Shown here: piece after piece, positions 22,401 through 31,970 of the stretch
Numbering within the stretch: position 1 is the stretch's first letter
How the letters are laid out: each line of letters opens with the position of its first letter
Assembly: GCF_000485595.1 (NCBI RefSeq)
Contig: NW_014577077.1
Location: forward strand, 965,333 to 1,018,813
DNA length: 53,481 bases
Direction: 5' to 3'
From: Priapulus caudatus
Taxonomy: Eukaryota > Priapulida > Priapulimorpha > Priapulimorphida > Priapulidae
Notes under the pieces: model-generated
Databases searched by the model: none
The model's input: only the letters and a program-made list of their open reading frames with translations
What the model was told of the DNA's origin: nothing
Position numbers and translations under genes: made by a program

Positions 22401-25400
22401 GATATCACCCTTTAATTTTTATCTTCGTGAGATTTGCAGTGGGGATTATTTGTAATACGAGTTTATCTTTCTTTCTTGGCAGGCTAAAGTCGTTGAGAAG
22501 ATGCCTCACTCCAGACACAGCTCTGATTCTAGCGGCTACCACGAGACTCCGTCCGCTTCGCCGGACAACCTGGCCAGCCCCTATGACACCCGCCTTACCA
22601 ACGAGACCAGTGTTGCGGAAGTTAGGTGACTAATCTTCTCCCCTGCTGTGGAGCATTGACATATTGTGTTTGATTACGGTCGCTCCTATTATGATTAGGG
22701 CTGTAACGACACACAAGCCTCTCGATTCGATCCGGTTCTCGATATTAGCCTCTCGATTCGATTCGTTCGATTCGATTCCCAAAATATTGAAATATTATCT
22801 TATTTTTTATTTTTTCATTATTTTGCAATAATAAATTATTAGAAATTGCCAATGAATACTAAATGGTAAATAGACTAGAGAGTCTAGAGAGTATATATAC
22901 ACTGCACAGCTGCTGAGTAACATTGGTGAATAACACTCCACAGTATATAGCGTAGTGCCGCCATCTATTGGAGGAAAAAAGAGGTATCGAAGTGAAATCG
23001 AAAATACGGGGAAAAATATCGAGAATCGGATTGAAGGAAGAGAATCGCGATCCGATTCGATTTCGTTGGATCGTTACAGCCCTAATTATGATACAAGTTT
23101 AGCAGAAGTGGCTGAGACACTGGGCCAAAAATTAAAGCTAATGGCATAAATACATCACTAGGTCCCTAGTGTTATGTATTTGCTTATACGCATGTCATAG
23201 TAAGCCTATATGATATATTTTGTGAATAAACATCAAGGACTCGTGCCCACATATACACAACGCGCAGAGAGTTGGATGCACACGCACGCACATACACACG
23301 AATGCACGCTCGGACACATGCAGTACATACTCATCACGTACAGTCGGTCGCACACTAACATCTCAACATTCAGCATGTGCCCACAGGTGTACACGCGCGC
23401 ACACACGCACGCACGCACACACACACGCACGCACACACGCAGCTACTTGAACGGTGTGAACTTGGCATTGCAGTACTACACAGGATCACAGGAAGAAGAA
23501 AGCGCCAGTTCCATTCATGCCTGCGCAGCCCTCGCCAGAACAGACACCACCAGATGGCAGCTCCGACACAGCCAAACATCAGCCGCCAAAACAGCAGACA
23601 GAACCTCAACAAGTTGTTCCCATGAGAAGAGGTGTGTAAAATGGCTAGTATTCACTTGCTTGCTGTAGAATAGACAGGAAAATAAAATAACCAGGAATAT
23701 CTTAGTAGTACCTAACAAGCATATAACCAATAAGAGACCAAGTTTCCTGCACTTCCGCTTGTATTATAAGATGGTGATATCCCTGCCAATTAATTATTTG
23801 CATACAACGTGCTGGTGACATTTGTAGAGTTTTCACTCTGCCAAGCCCTAGAACTCGCAGCATAAATAGAAGCTAATCATTCTCTTGCTGGATAGATACA
23901 TGGTAGTGATCAGTACAGTAATCTGTCTGGCAGCGAACAATTTAACATTTTTTAACAATAAAATTCATCATTGGTGGTTGGTAACTAGATAAGCATTAGT
24001 ATTTCAATATCTACTTACAGGTCAGATTTCCTCTACCTGTTATTCATTCTAATAAGCATGAGAATAACTATGGATTACACGCATGCACGCACAACCGCAC
24101 GCACGTGCGATAGCACACGCACACACACACACGCCCACACCGCGTGTATACATACATATCTATCCATGCATATAAAATCTACATATTTGCTTATGCCGTA
24201 ACCCCTTGCTCTGGCGTTCTGTTGAGTAGCATTAGTATTCAACACTAACCGATTTTCCTCCATAGGTCGTAAAAAGAAGCAAGCCCCGGCTCCTCCCCCC
24301 AACACGAAATCGCTTTACATCTCCACAGACACGCCCCCCATTGACGTCTTCCCCGTCTCCGACCACCCCCTGTCGGCCCCACCTTCCTCTCTCGGCACCC
24401 CCTCCCCCGGCGTCAGCTCCCACTCCCCCACCTGCACCGACTCGTCGCTCGTCTCCGAGCCGGAGGGCGGCGACGCCCGCGGGGAGAGTGACGGTGGCGC
24501 CCGCATCGTCACGTATTTCGGCAGCAGCGACGTTACGACTTACGGCAGTAGCACTAACAATACTAATGCTAGCGCTAACACATCCGATAACCCGAAGGGT
24601 AGGTACACACGGCTGGCCGTGTAGCGTTTTACCCTAACACCTGAATTCGTCACAGAGTTGCGGTTGACCTATCTGCCTGGCGTAATTGACAAGGCATCTC
24701 GATAAATTTTTCTCGATGTTCCAAAAGACAATGCTTAGCAACGAAGTAGACATGCCACAACGTAGACAATTTGCATGCAAGGCATAACAGTGAAAAACAC
24801 AGCATAAACGGGGCTTGACTGACCTCATAATCATAGATCTGAGCTTGAGCAGAATGATAGGTCAGTTGTTTGCTTTGTCAGTGGCTCGTGAGCATAATCA
24901 GATGATGAACGAATATTGTTATAGCTTACCTAGTGTGAAACTGTAGTGCAAATAACGTGCGTTTTGCGAGTGCTTACATGGTACGTCACGCGTTGCTTTT
25001 CCTCACGTCTATAACTTATAAGCTGTCTGTCTGTTGATGTGTCCGTGTGCAATATACATGTACGTATGTGTGAATGCGTGTGTGCGTGCACTGTGATCAC
25101 TCACGTTTGTTATTGTGCTCACATGTATACGCGCTTGCATAAGAAAAGCATGCCGAAATATATGCGTGGGTGCGTAGATGATTTCCTATGCATGTAATTC
25201 TGTTCACATAAGTGCACGTGTAGATAAGTGCATGCGAACATAAACACAAAGACATACACATACATATACACATGCACATGCACATGCACATGCACACGCG
25301 CACATGCACATGCACACGCACACGCACTCACACATATATTTACTTATACATAAACATATGCAAATGCGTATATACTTCAATGCTCGTCTAAGTGAGTGCG

Positions 25401-28400
25401 CACGTGTGTACGTGCGTGCGTGGATGTGTGTGTGGATGAGTGTGAGTGCATACTCACATAGGTGCACGTGTAAGTGAGTTTGTATGTGTGTTTGTGTGCG
25501 TGCGTACGCGTGTACTAAGTTCACGCGCAGGTGAGTGTGATGATAAGCGCGTGCATACGCATGTACGCTGGTGCACGTGTAGGTGTGGGTGCGTGCGTGT
25601 GTATGTGTGCGTTTGTATGTGTGTGTCCGTGTGTGTGTCTGTCTGTCTGTGTTTTTGTGCATATCAGTGCGTGCGTGTGGGCGGGCGTGCATGCGTAGGT
25701 GAGTGTGTTTGTGTTCGCGTGCGTGCATGCGTGAATATGTGAGTGTGTGTTTCCACGCACATGCACTTCTGTGTTGCTGACTCTCGCTTGCTTGCACTTG
25801 CAGTGTCTGCGCGCGTCGTCAGTGAGAGCAGCAACAGGTCGTCTGCCAACGAAGTCGACATGCACCAGTCTTTCCAAGACATCATTGCAGAGGCTGAGCA
25901 GCAGATCCAACTAGAGGAACAACACACACGCGGTGAGCAGCCTGCTGAAAGCCCCTTTGCAATTCGCTATCTAAAGACCATTTCTGACCAATCAGATTAC
26001 GTGTTACTTTTTAAACCTCAGCTGACCAATTAGCATGAGCATTTCATTTGTCAGTTAGCTCTGTTTTTGCTTTAAACAATGTTTTTCGCCAGTGAAACTA
26101 CAACCCCTATAACATAATCTCTTCTTCAAACACGTACGTATATCTTCATCTCTAATCGCTTGCTCTCTCTCACGATCGTTGCAGCGCCGAAACTCGAGGT
26201 GAGTGAGTTTGTCGAGGGTATGCACTCGATGACGTCGGCAATCGTGCGCGACGCCACCACCAGCGAGCTCGAGGCGACCAAGAAGACCGACGATGTGTCC
26301 ACGCCGCGATCGCCGCCTGCCAGCGCTGACTCCAAGCGCGACGCGACTTCGGAATCGCTGCTGCTTGCGGCGCCCCCTGGCAGCGAGCAGGATGGCGTGC
26401 GCAAGCAGATCGTCGCCTCCTTCAATCAGATCATGGCAGACGAGAACATTGAGACGGCGACGCCGATCCGCGACGACGTCACGCGGCCACAGGGGGGCAC
26501 CACCGTCGGCAAGCAAGCGCCGATGTCGCGGGAATCGAGGTCGGCCGAGGGCTCGTACGCGAGCCGGGAGACTGTCACCGTGGCAACGACGGTGCGAAGC
26601 GAGAGGCAGGCCGCGCCGACAGAAGACGCCGGGGGATACGCGGCGCGGCGACAAATAAAAAAGGAAGAGGTTCACATCGCGCGACAGCAGCAAGAGTCGA
26701 AGCCTGATATCAGCCAAACAAATGATGCAGGGCCGGTAAATGCCAGACCATCTGAGACCAGGTCCGTAGACGGCAGAGCGGTAGACGCAGGATCGGTAGC
26801 CGCACGAGCGACAGACACCACACCGGTAGACGACGTGCTGGACTGGCAATACCAACCGCTTCCTCAGCGGCCGAAGAAGAAGATCACTGTAAACCTGACA
26901 GACTTTGCGTCGGTGAAGCGCAGTGGACTGCACACGGAGCCGGTTGCCACCGGCGACCGACCTGTATTTCGCACGGTCCTCGCCATCGGCAATGCCCCGC
27001 ATGTGGGGCCACCGCTGCAGATTACCAAGCCTTCCGATGACCGCAAGGAGGCGCCACAGCTGCGGATTGGCGAGCCTTCCGATAACTACCAGGTGGCGCC
27101 ACCGCTGCGGTTTGGCGAGCCATCTAAAGACCGCAAGGTGGCGCTACCGATGCGGTTTGGTGAGCCATCCGATGACCGCAAGGTAGCGCCACCGCTGCGG
27201 TTTGGCGAGCAGCCTGATAACTACCAGGTGGCGCCACCGCTGCGGTTTGGCGAGCCATCCGATAAGAAAGAGACAGGCAAGCGTCAATTCAACGACCGCG
27301 ATACAGGAAACCATCCGACACGGTTCGAGCTGACGCCCGCCGCGCCCACCCACAGTGGTGGCGCCACCGCTGCAGCGACGTTTTCTGTCACGGGCGCTGC
27401 ACAGAACTTCTCGGAGGCGAGCGTCTCGGTAACGAGCAGACGGGCGCCAGCAGTGCAGACACGCTGCCACTCCACAGCCGAAGTGATGTCGGCGCGACCC
27501 TACACGGCAAGCGAGCCCGTCTCCGCCACCAGCCGTCCGAAGGTGCACATCCCGCCGGCGAAACATGCCGAGTACAAGCCGCCCTGGATGACCGCCAGGC
27601 AGAGCGACGCCGCACCGCGCAAGACCGTCACCAGCCTGAAGATCGGCGGGGACGCGGCGGTGGCGCCCCCTGGCGACGATCTGGAGCGGCAGTTTGCGGC
27701 GCTGCAGAGCCAGGCGAGCGCGTGGCAGCAGCAGATCCTTGCTAACCAGCAGCTGCTGCAGCACAACGCGGCAATCCCCGAGGAGCGCCTCCTGGTGCTC
27801 AGCGAGCTGCAGCGACAGATGCTCAACCAGCAGCTCATACAGCAGCAGCAGCCGCCGCACACGCAGCAGGGGGGCGCCACCACTGCCCCGCCTGTTCCCG
27901 TCGACTTCAGCGTGCGGGTCGCCGCGCCGACGACGACGAACCGGTTTGCGAAGAGCGCCTACTCGCCAAAGCCGTACTCGGCTCCCCCACCGGCGCCGCC
28001 GCCAGATATGCGGAGAAGCTTGAGCTCGCCCGGCTACTTTCCGATCAGCAAGGAGTCGCTGCGCGCAGCGCTGAAGCCTGTGTCAGAGAGGAAGGTGCGC
28101 GAGAGCGATCCGAGGTTTGGCCCGAAGATGGCGCCACGAGAGGAGCTGATGATCGCAATCCGAAACACGGGCGGATCGACTGGCTTAAAGAAGGTATGCG
28201 TGACGGCTGCTCTTCTTCTTCGTCATCATCTTCTTCTTGTCGTTCTTTCTCATTCTATCATTTGTTTCATCATTCTTTATTGAGGATATGAATCACTGAT
28301 GATACAGATAAAAAAGAAAAAATGTGTAAAAAAATACGTACGTCTGTGCACTCATCGTGTTTTCGTGTTGTCTGTCACGCTCAGGGTGAAGATCGTGCAC

Positions 28401-29608
28401 ACTTACCGCCGCCAGAGAAGACTCCGCATGAGTCCCTGCTGCAGTCTATCATCGAGGCAGGAGGGACTCCAACACCAGCAACGAGACAGGTGGGGCTCAA
28501 CACACACTGTCTCAGTTTGCCTCCATGTTGTCCCATTGTTGTTCAGTAGTGCAGCATCGGTTTGTGAATTGTGAAGTGGCCTTGGGTGTTGCAGAATTGC
28601 GAAATATTTCAATGGTCTGGTCATTCATGAGCATTTTTGCATCTTTTGAACATATCTGATTCCCAAGTAAGTGCATACAGTCAACCCTGAATTAGTGGTC
28701 ACCTTTATGTAATAGACGCTGGCCTATAAAGAACACTTTTGGTATATCCCGATCAGTAACAGTTTTAAAGTGAAACCACCTCTATAAAACGGAGGTTTGG
28801 CTTTACATCAAAAACTTAGATCTGGGAGAGTACAGAGCTCGGATTCATTCAAGAGTTATCAAGCAACGAGTTATTGATCACGTCATCTTTACACCTTCTG
28901 GTTTTAGTTGTTCTTTTGGCACGCATGTCACATAATGTTGGCACAGCAGTAGCGCTAGCTTTATCACTTGTATTAAAATGTAGAACGGTGGAAGTTATAG
29001 TGGTAGAGCTAGCTCAGCTGCGCTTTGTACAAGCCCTTTTTTGCAGGGCCCTTCACAGGCTGTATAGGGAGTAACTGGTGTGCAGGGAGCATATACCTTC
29101 AAATTTATTTCATTCGCTATTTAAAAAATTTGGTGTTGGACTTTTTTACGCAGCTTCACCTTTATTTTGTTCTCTGCTACTTTTCTTCTAGAAAGACTCT
29201 AACTCTACACTCTCTGCTACGGTAGTGAATGCGAATGCACCAGGGTATAACGCAGTGGCCAATGGTGACGCAGGTGTCGGGTTCATGTTAGCCAATGGGA
29301 GCGTGGCGGGCAGTTCAAACATTGACAAGCCACTAGATGGCGGCGGTAACTTTACCGTGGTGGTCAACGGAAAGACGCCACACGTTGCGAATGATCGCTC
29401 GTTACCGCGTGAAAGGTCAGAGGTGGCTTCAAACAGTTGGAAGGAGGAGCAAGTGCCAGCGGTGCCAAAGTCCCCGAAGGATGACGTGATAAAAGCTATA
29501 ACGAGCTCCGGTGGAATAGCTGGTCTACGTCAGGTGACGAGTGCAAACAGTGGCCATGCTCCAACACAGTCTACCTGTATATAACGCACGCACGCACGCA
29601 CGCACGTA

Positions 29609-29648
<40 letters not shown>

Positions 29649-30467
29649 CTCACGCACGCACACACCCACGCACACAACTAGCAGCCTAACTAAGCCATGA
29701 CTATACCTCTAATGTAATGCTATATACAACCTATACCCACCTCTTATCTACCTCCATATTTACCATATAACTAACATCACACCATGCAACTATGTGCATA
29801 CAGTAAGGCTATGAAACTTGAGCCTATCTTTACCTACCTACCATCATCACTAATATCGTTCCATAACCTTGGACCACCTACCTACCTGTTCACAGCTAAC
29901 AACAACCCACAAAACTATACCATCTTCCTATGGTACCTATAGTATGGCTAAGAGGGTCTATGTCCCCCAGGGTATACCGGAACGTACCCTGATACTATCT
30001 AATATGCCGGACCGTACCTCGCCTACTCCACTAACGAGTCTAGGGAGTCGCCTACGCCTACTCCCTAACCCTAACAGTAACCCTAACCATATCAAATAGT
30101 TACCAGGGTACGTTTCGGCAGCAACCTGGGTGACATAGACCCTATGAGCTATAGTATGCCTAACCCTGCTTACTCATGCATACACTGTAACTAAAAGCAA
30201 CCCACAAAGAAGCAGACCGGCAGTACATTGCAGCCAGCGATCAAATTTAGCGTCAGGGAATCCCCCGAAATTTTCGCCAAGGTGGGGTGGGCGGTAAATT
30301 AGTAACGAGACAGTTCAGTGCCAAGCTGGTGCAAATCGGACATCTTGCGTGTAATGAAACTGGTTGCTAACGATTAGTGACATGGCTTCTTGCAGGTTTC
30401 GCCAAGTAAGTCATTTCATCGAGAGCCATCTTCGGTCATCTTTCGCAGCTCGTCGGAAACATTCTAA
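18991..30467 (+). CDS. COBL: Cordon-bleu WH2 repeat actin nucleator (gene span, 11 exons recognised)
   Basis: Cordon-bleu binds actin monomers through WH2 motifs and nucleates unbranched filaments at the cell cortex; in vertebrates it shapes neurites and microvilli. Eleven exons join in constant phase into 1334 codons, near the roughly 1260 of human COBL. Domain order, counting from the first visible residue: ubiquitin-like Cobl domain (1-75); a basic stretch (about 108-128); KRAP-like motifs [19 protein letters not shown] and [11 protein letters not shown] (about 230, 292 and 340); a SDSSGYHE motif (about 257); a disordered centre with a 45-bp tandem repeat (771-853) and a Gln-rich helix; then WH2 motifs at 1144-1162, 1178-1197 and 1293-1312. 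The short first linker (15 residues) and long second linker (95) match the known Cobl layout. The start-codon exon was not found. The gene converges with NOM1. A COBL/COBLL1 ancestor is the alternative name. Confidence 0.88.
19217..19545. repeat. GT/GC microsatellite at the start of COBL intron a
   Basis: About 330 bp of GTGC and GT units begin within a few bases of the exon donor. The ORF reading from exon a into this repeat is intron readthrough and not protein. Confidence 0.95.
19560..19750. repeat. Degenerate short tandem repeat in COBL intron
   Basis: Repeated variants of 'gtttatgtcgtctg' and 'gccgatgtgttt' at irregular spacing suggest a decayed minisatellite. No coding sense. Confidence 0.5.
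20799..20971 (+). CDS. COBL: COBL exon b: basic linker
   Basis: The acceptor is ttaaaaag and the donor CTG|GTAGGT. The phase-1 carry from exon a gives Gly, then [13 protein letters not shown]; the exon leaves in phase 0. It encodes a Lys-rich stretch, [20 protein letters not shown], that could bind acidic lipid or actin; that role is inferred. Phase agreement with both neighbours supports the exon. Confidence 0.85.
21724..22056 (+). CDS. COBL: COBL exon c: first KRAP-like motif
   Basis: The acceptor is cctctattgcag and the donor TTA|GTACGT; phase 0 at both ends (111 codons). It reads [14 protein letters not shown] and ends [18 protein letters not shown]. The Lys/Arg-Ala-Pro motif followed by prolines is the KRAP type found in Cobl proteins, which in vertebrates binds the adaptor syndapin/PACSIN. 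Confidence 0.88.
22057..22482. other. COBL intron c
   Basis: AT-rich intron with a TATATA/TTTATT stretch at 22110-22160 and a good polypyrimidine tract, tttatctttctttcttggcag, before exon d. No other feature. Confidence 0.7.
22483..22625 (+). CDS. COBL: COBL exon d: SDSSGYHE motif
   Basis: The acceptor is ttctttcttggcag and the donor TTAG|GTGACT; it enters in phase 0 and leaves in phase 2. It reads [20 protein letters not shown] and on through [17 protein letters not shown]. The Ser-rich SDSSGYHE block is a conserved feature of Cobl-family proteins. The longer ORF overlapping here in another frame is a shadow. Confidence 0.87.
22696..23084 (+). mobile_element. hAT-type MITE with 8-bp target duplication, in COBL intron d
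   Basis: The termini are TAGGGCTGTAACGA and TCGTTACAGCCCTA. The identical 8-mer ATTATGAT flanks both sides (22688-22695 and 23085-23092). Subterminal blocks rich in CGATTCGATTCG occur at both ends. The element is 389 bp long and has no transposase. The 8-bp duplication supports hAT membership. Confidence 0.92.
23270..23445. repeat. CA/CGCA-rich low-complexity patch in COBL intron d
   Basis: CACGCACG-type runs up to about 40 bp before exon e. The His/Thr ORFs come from the repeat. Confidence 0.85.
23492..23631 (+). CDS. COBL: COBL exon e: second KRAP-like motif
   Basis: The acceptor is aggatcacag; two other AG sites lie just upstream (23472 and 23483), but only 23491 keeps phase 2 in frame. 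The donor is AGAG|GTGTGT, leaving in phase 1. It reads [19 protein letters not shown] and ends [13 protein letters not shown]. The KKKAPVP start is a second KRAP-like motif. Confidence 0.8.
23632..24265. other. COBL intron e
   Basis: AT-rich, with a CACGCACGCACA patch at 24080-24145. No other feature. Confidence 0.7.
24266..24598 (+). CDS. COBL: COBL exon f: third KRAP-like motif and Ser/Pro-rich region
   Basis: The acceptor is gattttcctccatag and the donor AAGG|GTAGGT; phase 1 at both ends. It reads [21 protein letters not shown], then a Ser/Pro-rich disordered stretch ending ANTSDNPK. The [10 protein letters not shown] start is the third KRAP-like motif. Confidence 0.88.
24599..25803. other. 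COBL intron f with CA/GT microsatellites
   Basis: Low-complexity CA/GT sequence fills about 25040-25750, including a CACATG/CACACG run at 25255-25330 and GTGC runs after it. ORFs on both strands here are repeat artefacts. The acceptor follows a CTTGCTTGCACTTGCAG tract. Confidence 0.8.
25804..25932 (+). CDS. COBL: COBL exon g: acidic helical segment
   Basis: The acceptor is gcttgcacttgcag and the donor CGCG|GTGAGC; phase 1 at both ends. It reads [20 protein letters not shown] and then [19 protein letters not shown], a likely amphipathic helix. I know of no assigned function for this part. Confidence 0.85.
26185..28193 (+). CDS. COBL: COBL exon h: large central exon, 45-bp repeat, Gln-rich helix, first WH2
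   Basis: The acceptor is cgatcgttgcag (phase 1) and the donor AAG|GTATGC (phase 0); 2009 nt are open throughout. The start reads [16 protein letters not shown]. The middle is Ser/Thr/Pro-rich and disordered, with a five-fold 15-residue repeat at 27018-27266. A Gln/Leu-rich helical stretch (about 27680-27850) has [11 protein letters not shown] and [12 protein letters not shown]. The last 19 residues, [19 protein letters not shown], are a WH2 actin-binding motif (amphipathic helix then L-K-K). The exon is GC-rich. Long ORFs on the minus strand here are shadows of its codon bias. Confidence 0.9.
27018..27266 (+). repeat. 45-bp in-frame coding repeat inside COBL
   Basis: Five full units and one partial unit of 15 residues, of the type [15 protein letters not shown], start at 27018, 27063, 27108, 27153, 27198 and 27243. 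The alternation of DDRK and DNYQ variants suggests duplication in two-unit blocks. The reading frame is kept by the multiple-of-three unit. Confidence 0.93.
28194..28384. other. COBL intron h
   Basis: Short intron of 191 bp with a TTCTTCTTCGTC-rich pyrimidine start and an A-rich stretch at 28309-28330. It ends ctgtcacgctcag. Confidence 0.75.
28385..28489 (+). CDS. COBL: COBL exon i: second WH2 motif
   Basis: The acceptor is ctgtcacgctcag and the donor CAG|GTGGGG; phase 0 at both ends (35 codons). It reads [15 protein letters not shown] and then [20 protein letters not shown]. The helix [12 protein letters not shown] fits WH2, but the usual L-K-K-V after it is replaced by TPATRQ, so actin affinity may be weakened. 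A 105-nt symmetric exon could be skipped without a frameshift. Confidence 0.85.
28675..28810. mobile_element. Possible decayed MITE fragment in COBL intron i
   Basis: ACAGTCAACCCTGAATTAGT at the left and AACGGAGGTTTGGCTTTACA at the right are weakly complementary, around inner 'ggcctataaagaacac' and 'accacctctataaaac' blocks. The pattern resembles common Tc1/pogo-derived MITEs, but no target duplication could be fixed. Confidence 0.35.
29192..29533 (+). CDS. COBL: COBL exon j: long linker and third WH2 motif
   Basis: The acceptor is ctacttttcttctag and the donor CAG|GTGACG; phase 0 at both ends (114 codons). It starts [20 protein letters not shown] and ends [20 protein letters not shown], a clear WH2 helix. 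The stretch between WH2 two and three is about 95 residues. In Cobl the corresponding long linker is needed for nucleation. Intron retention would add [12 protein letters not shown] and a stop. Confidence 0.88.
29585..29665. repeat. (CGCA)n microsatellite in COBL intron j
   Basis: CGCACGCA units with a few ACGT and ACTC variants, beginning about 50 bp past the exon j donor. Confidence 0.95.
29954..30142 (+). mobile_element. MITE of the GGGTCTATGTC family (189 bp), in COBL intron j
   Basis: The left end is GGGTCTATGTCCCCCAGGGT; the right end read on the minus strand is GGGTCTATGTCACCCAGGTT. The arms of about 45 bp share AACGTACCCTG. The interior holds CCCTAACCCTAACAGTAACC, a telomere-like run also seen in the related element at 35656-36617. 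A 15-bp near-repeat (ctatagtatggctaa and ctatagtatgcctaa) flanks it on both sides. Confidence 0.85.
30396..30467 (+). CDS. COBL: COBL exon k: terminal exon with stop
   Basis: The acceptor is catggcttcttgcag, phase 0. It encodes [20 protein letters not shown] then ETF and a TAA stop. The first Val completes the LRQV end of the third WH2 motif, which supports this as the true final exon even though it is short. Confidence 0.7.
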   Translation, partial: VSPSKSFHREPSSVIFRSSSETF

Positions 30468-31440
30468 AACATTATCAAAAACCAGATGCGAAGAATGAGA
30501 CGCAGCGGTGGCCGTCACGAATTGAGAGAGCATTGTGGCCATTAGAAAGACAGACACCAAACGAGAGATGACAGAGGACATCGGGGAACTGAGCATGGAG
30601 CGAGAGGCGAAAGTGGTCGACGTGAAACCGGATGCGAAATGAGAGAGGACAGTGGCCGTCTAGAGGCTGTACGCAAAATGAGAGACTATGGTGGCTGTTG
30701 GGAAACTGGATGGTGACGATGGGGAAAGGTGATGTCGGACTGGAACTTCCACCTCCAGAATACGCAGCTCTGGAGCCTGTAGTGACGATGCTGAATGTGT
30801 CAGCAAGTCATGACGAAGCATCAGTAGGGCCACTGTAAGCATATGATACGATGATGTAACAGTGTTCGGTTTAGACATTGGTCCACATAAGCAGTACAAA
30901 TGCTTCTCGTACAAGCAAAATGTTAGACGGATTGTGAACACACCAACAGATATGTTATCTGAGCATAATTTACACTAGACTATTACTTAATTAATTCGAC
31001 TTGACAATAATATTCTCGTTTACAATAAGTTTTTTTATGTGTGCATAATAACTAATAGGCCGTATATTAATTAATAATTTAGTATTTAACAATAGGTTCT
31101 GCTAGTCTGCCTTTCGTCCCACGTTTGAATGGGAATATATTGTATGCAGATGGAGCGTGTCAAGAGGTGTGCAATTACTACAGTAAAATTATGTACAGAA
31201 GCTAGTTAATATAGAATTATAGAGTTGAAGGTTTAAGCAGACGATTCCGCCCAATGTGGTAGCTAAGCAAGTGTATACCAAATTCTTTACATTTCATAAT
31301 TGGCTACACAGTCTTAGTTGCATGTTAAGTTTGGGGCGCTGTGGTAAATATTCGGTTGTATATGGCGATATATATACTGGTAGATTTACCACAGCACGCA
31401 TGTGGAATAAATTAACCAATCACTGATTGAAATAAAGCGA
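30468..31440 (+). other. COBL 3' untranslated region and poly(A) signals (probable)
   Basis: AT-rich sequence after the stop with no further acceptor in frame. Two AATAAA hexamers lie at 31406-31411 and 31431-31436 and are the best candidates for the transcript end. The early part (30480-30720) contains loose purine-rich repeats of 'gagagaca..gtggccgt'. Confidence 0.5.
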
Positions 31441-31501
31441 GAATGTGCAGCAGTAATAGAAAAGTGTTCATCAAATCAGAGGATTATGGCTCCTATAGTA
31501 G

Positions 31502-31965
31502 CAGGGGTGGATTCAGGATTTTTGAAAAGGGGGTGTCCAGGAAGAAATAAAGGGCACTTTTTCCTGCTTACTTTTTCTGGTGTTTTAAAAAGCTGTTTTA
31601 AAGGCCACTTAGGGGGTGTATGCTTTGGGGGATTTCCCCCAAGATTTTTAAAAAAAATTGGTGCATTCTGAGAGAATCTGAGCAGTAATTTTGATGTCTA
31701 GAATGCAAAAATTTATCAGATCCGGTCCCCGGACGCCTGAGGACCCCTCTTTGCCCATTTCTAGGTTTTTATAACGAATTTACATATATATAAGTAAATC
31801 TTTATCAGAAAAACTAGCGCTAAACAAGATTTTTTTATGGAGACAATATAAGAGAAGTGTGTGTGTGTGTGTGTGTGTGCACGCGCGTGTAAGCTTTGTT
31901 TCCTTTTTTTGTGGTAAAAAGGTGGGGTCCGGGCCCCCTCGGCCCCCCTTCTGGATCCGCCCCTG
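31502..31965 (+). mobile_element. TIR element CAGGGGTGGATTCAGG (464 bp) with 5-bp target duplication
   Basis: The ends are CAGGGGTGGATTCAGGA and CTGGATCCGCCCCTG. AGTAG flanks both sides (31497-31501 and 31966-31970). The interior has a GGGGG/CCCCC-rich subterminal block, a GT microsatellite (31856-31880) and no transposase. The 5-bp duplication and the CAG...CTG termini fit a hAT-related or other cut-and-paste family; the superfamily is uncertain. Confidence 0.87.
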
Positions 31966-31970
31966 AGTAG

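Noticed and set aside
26055-27860. 315- and 238-codon minus-strand ORFs opposite COBL
   Set aside because: They lie antisense to the large COBL exon, whose GC-rich codon use keeps the opposite frame open. No recognisable domain.
29533-29584. Alternative COBL C-terminus by reading through the exon j donor
   Set aside because: The read-through adds a few residues then stops, while the downstream exon at 30396 supplies the Val of the WH2 LRQV motif. Kept only as a possible intron-retention form.
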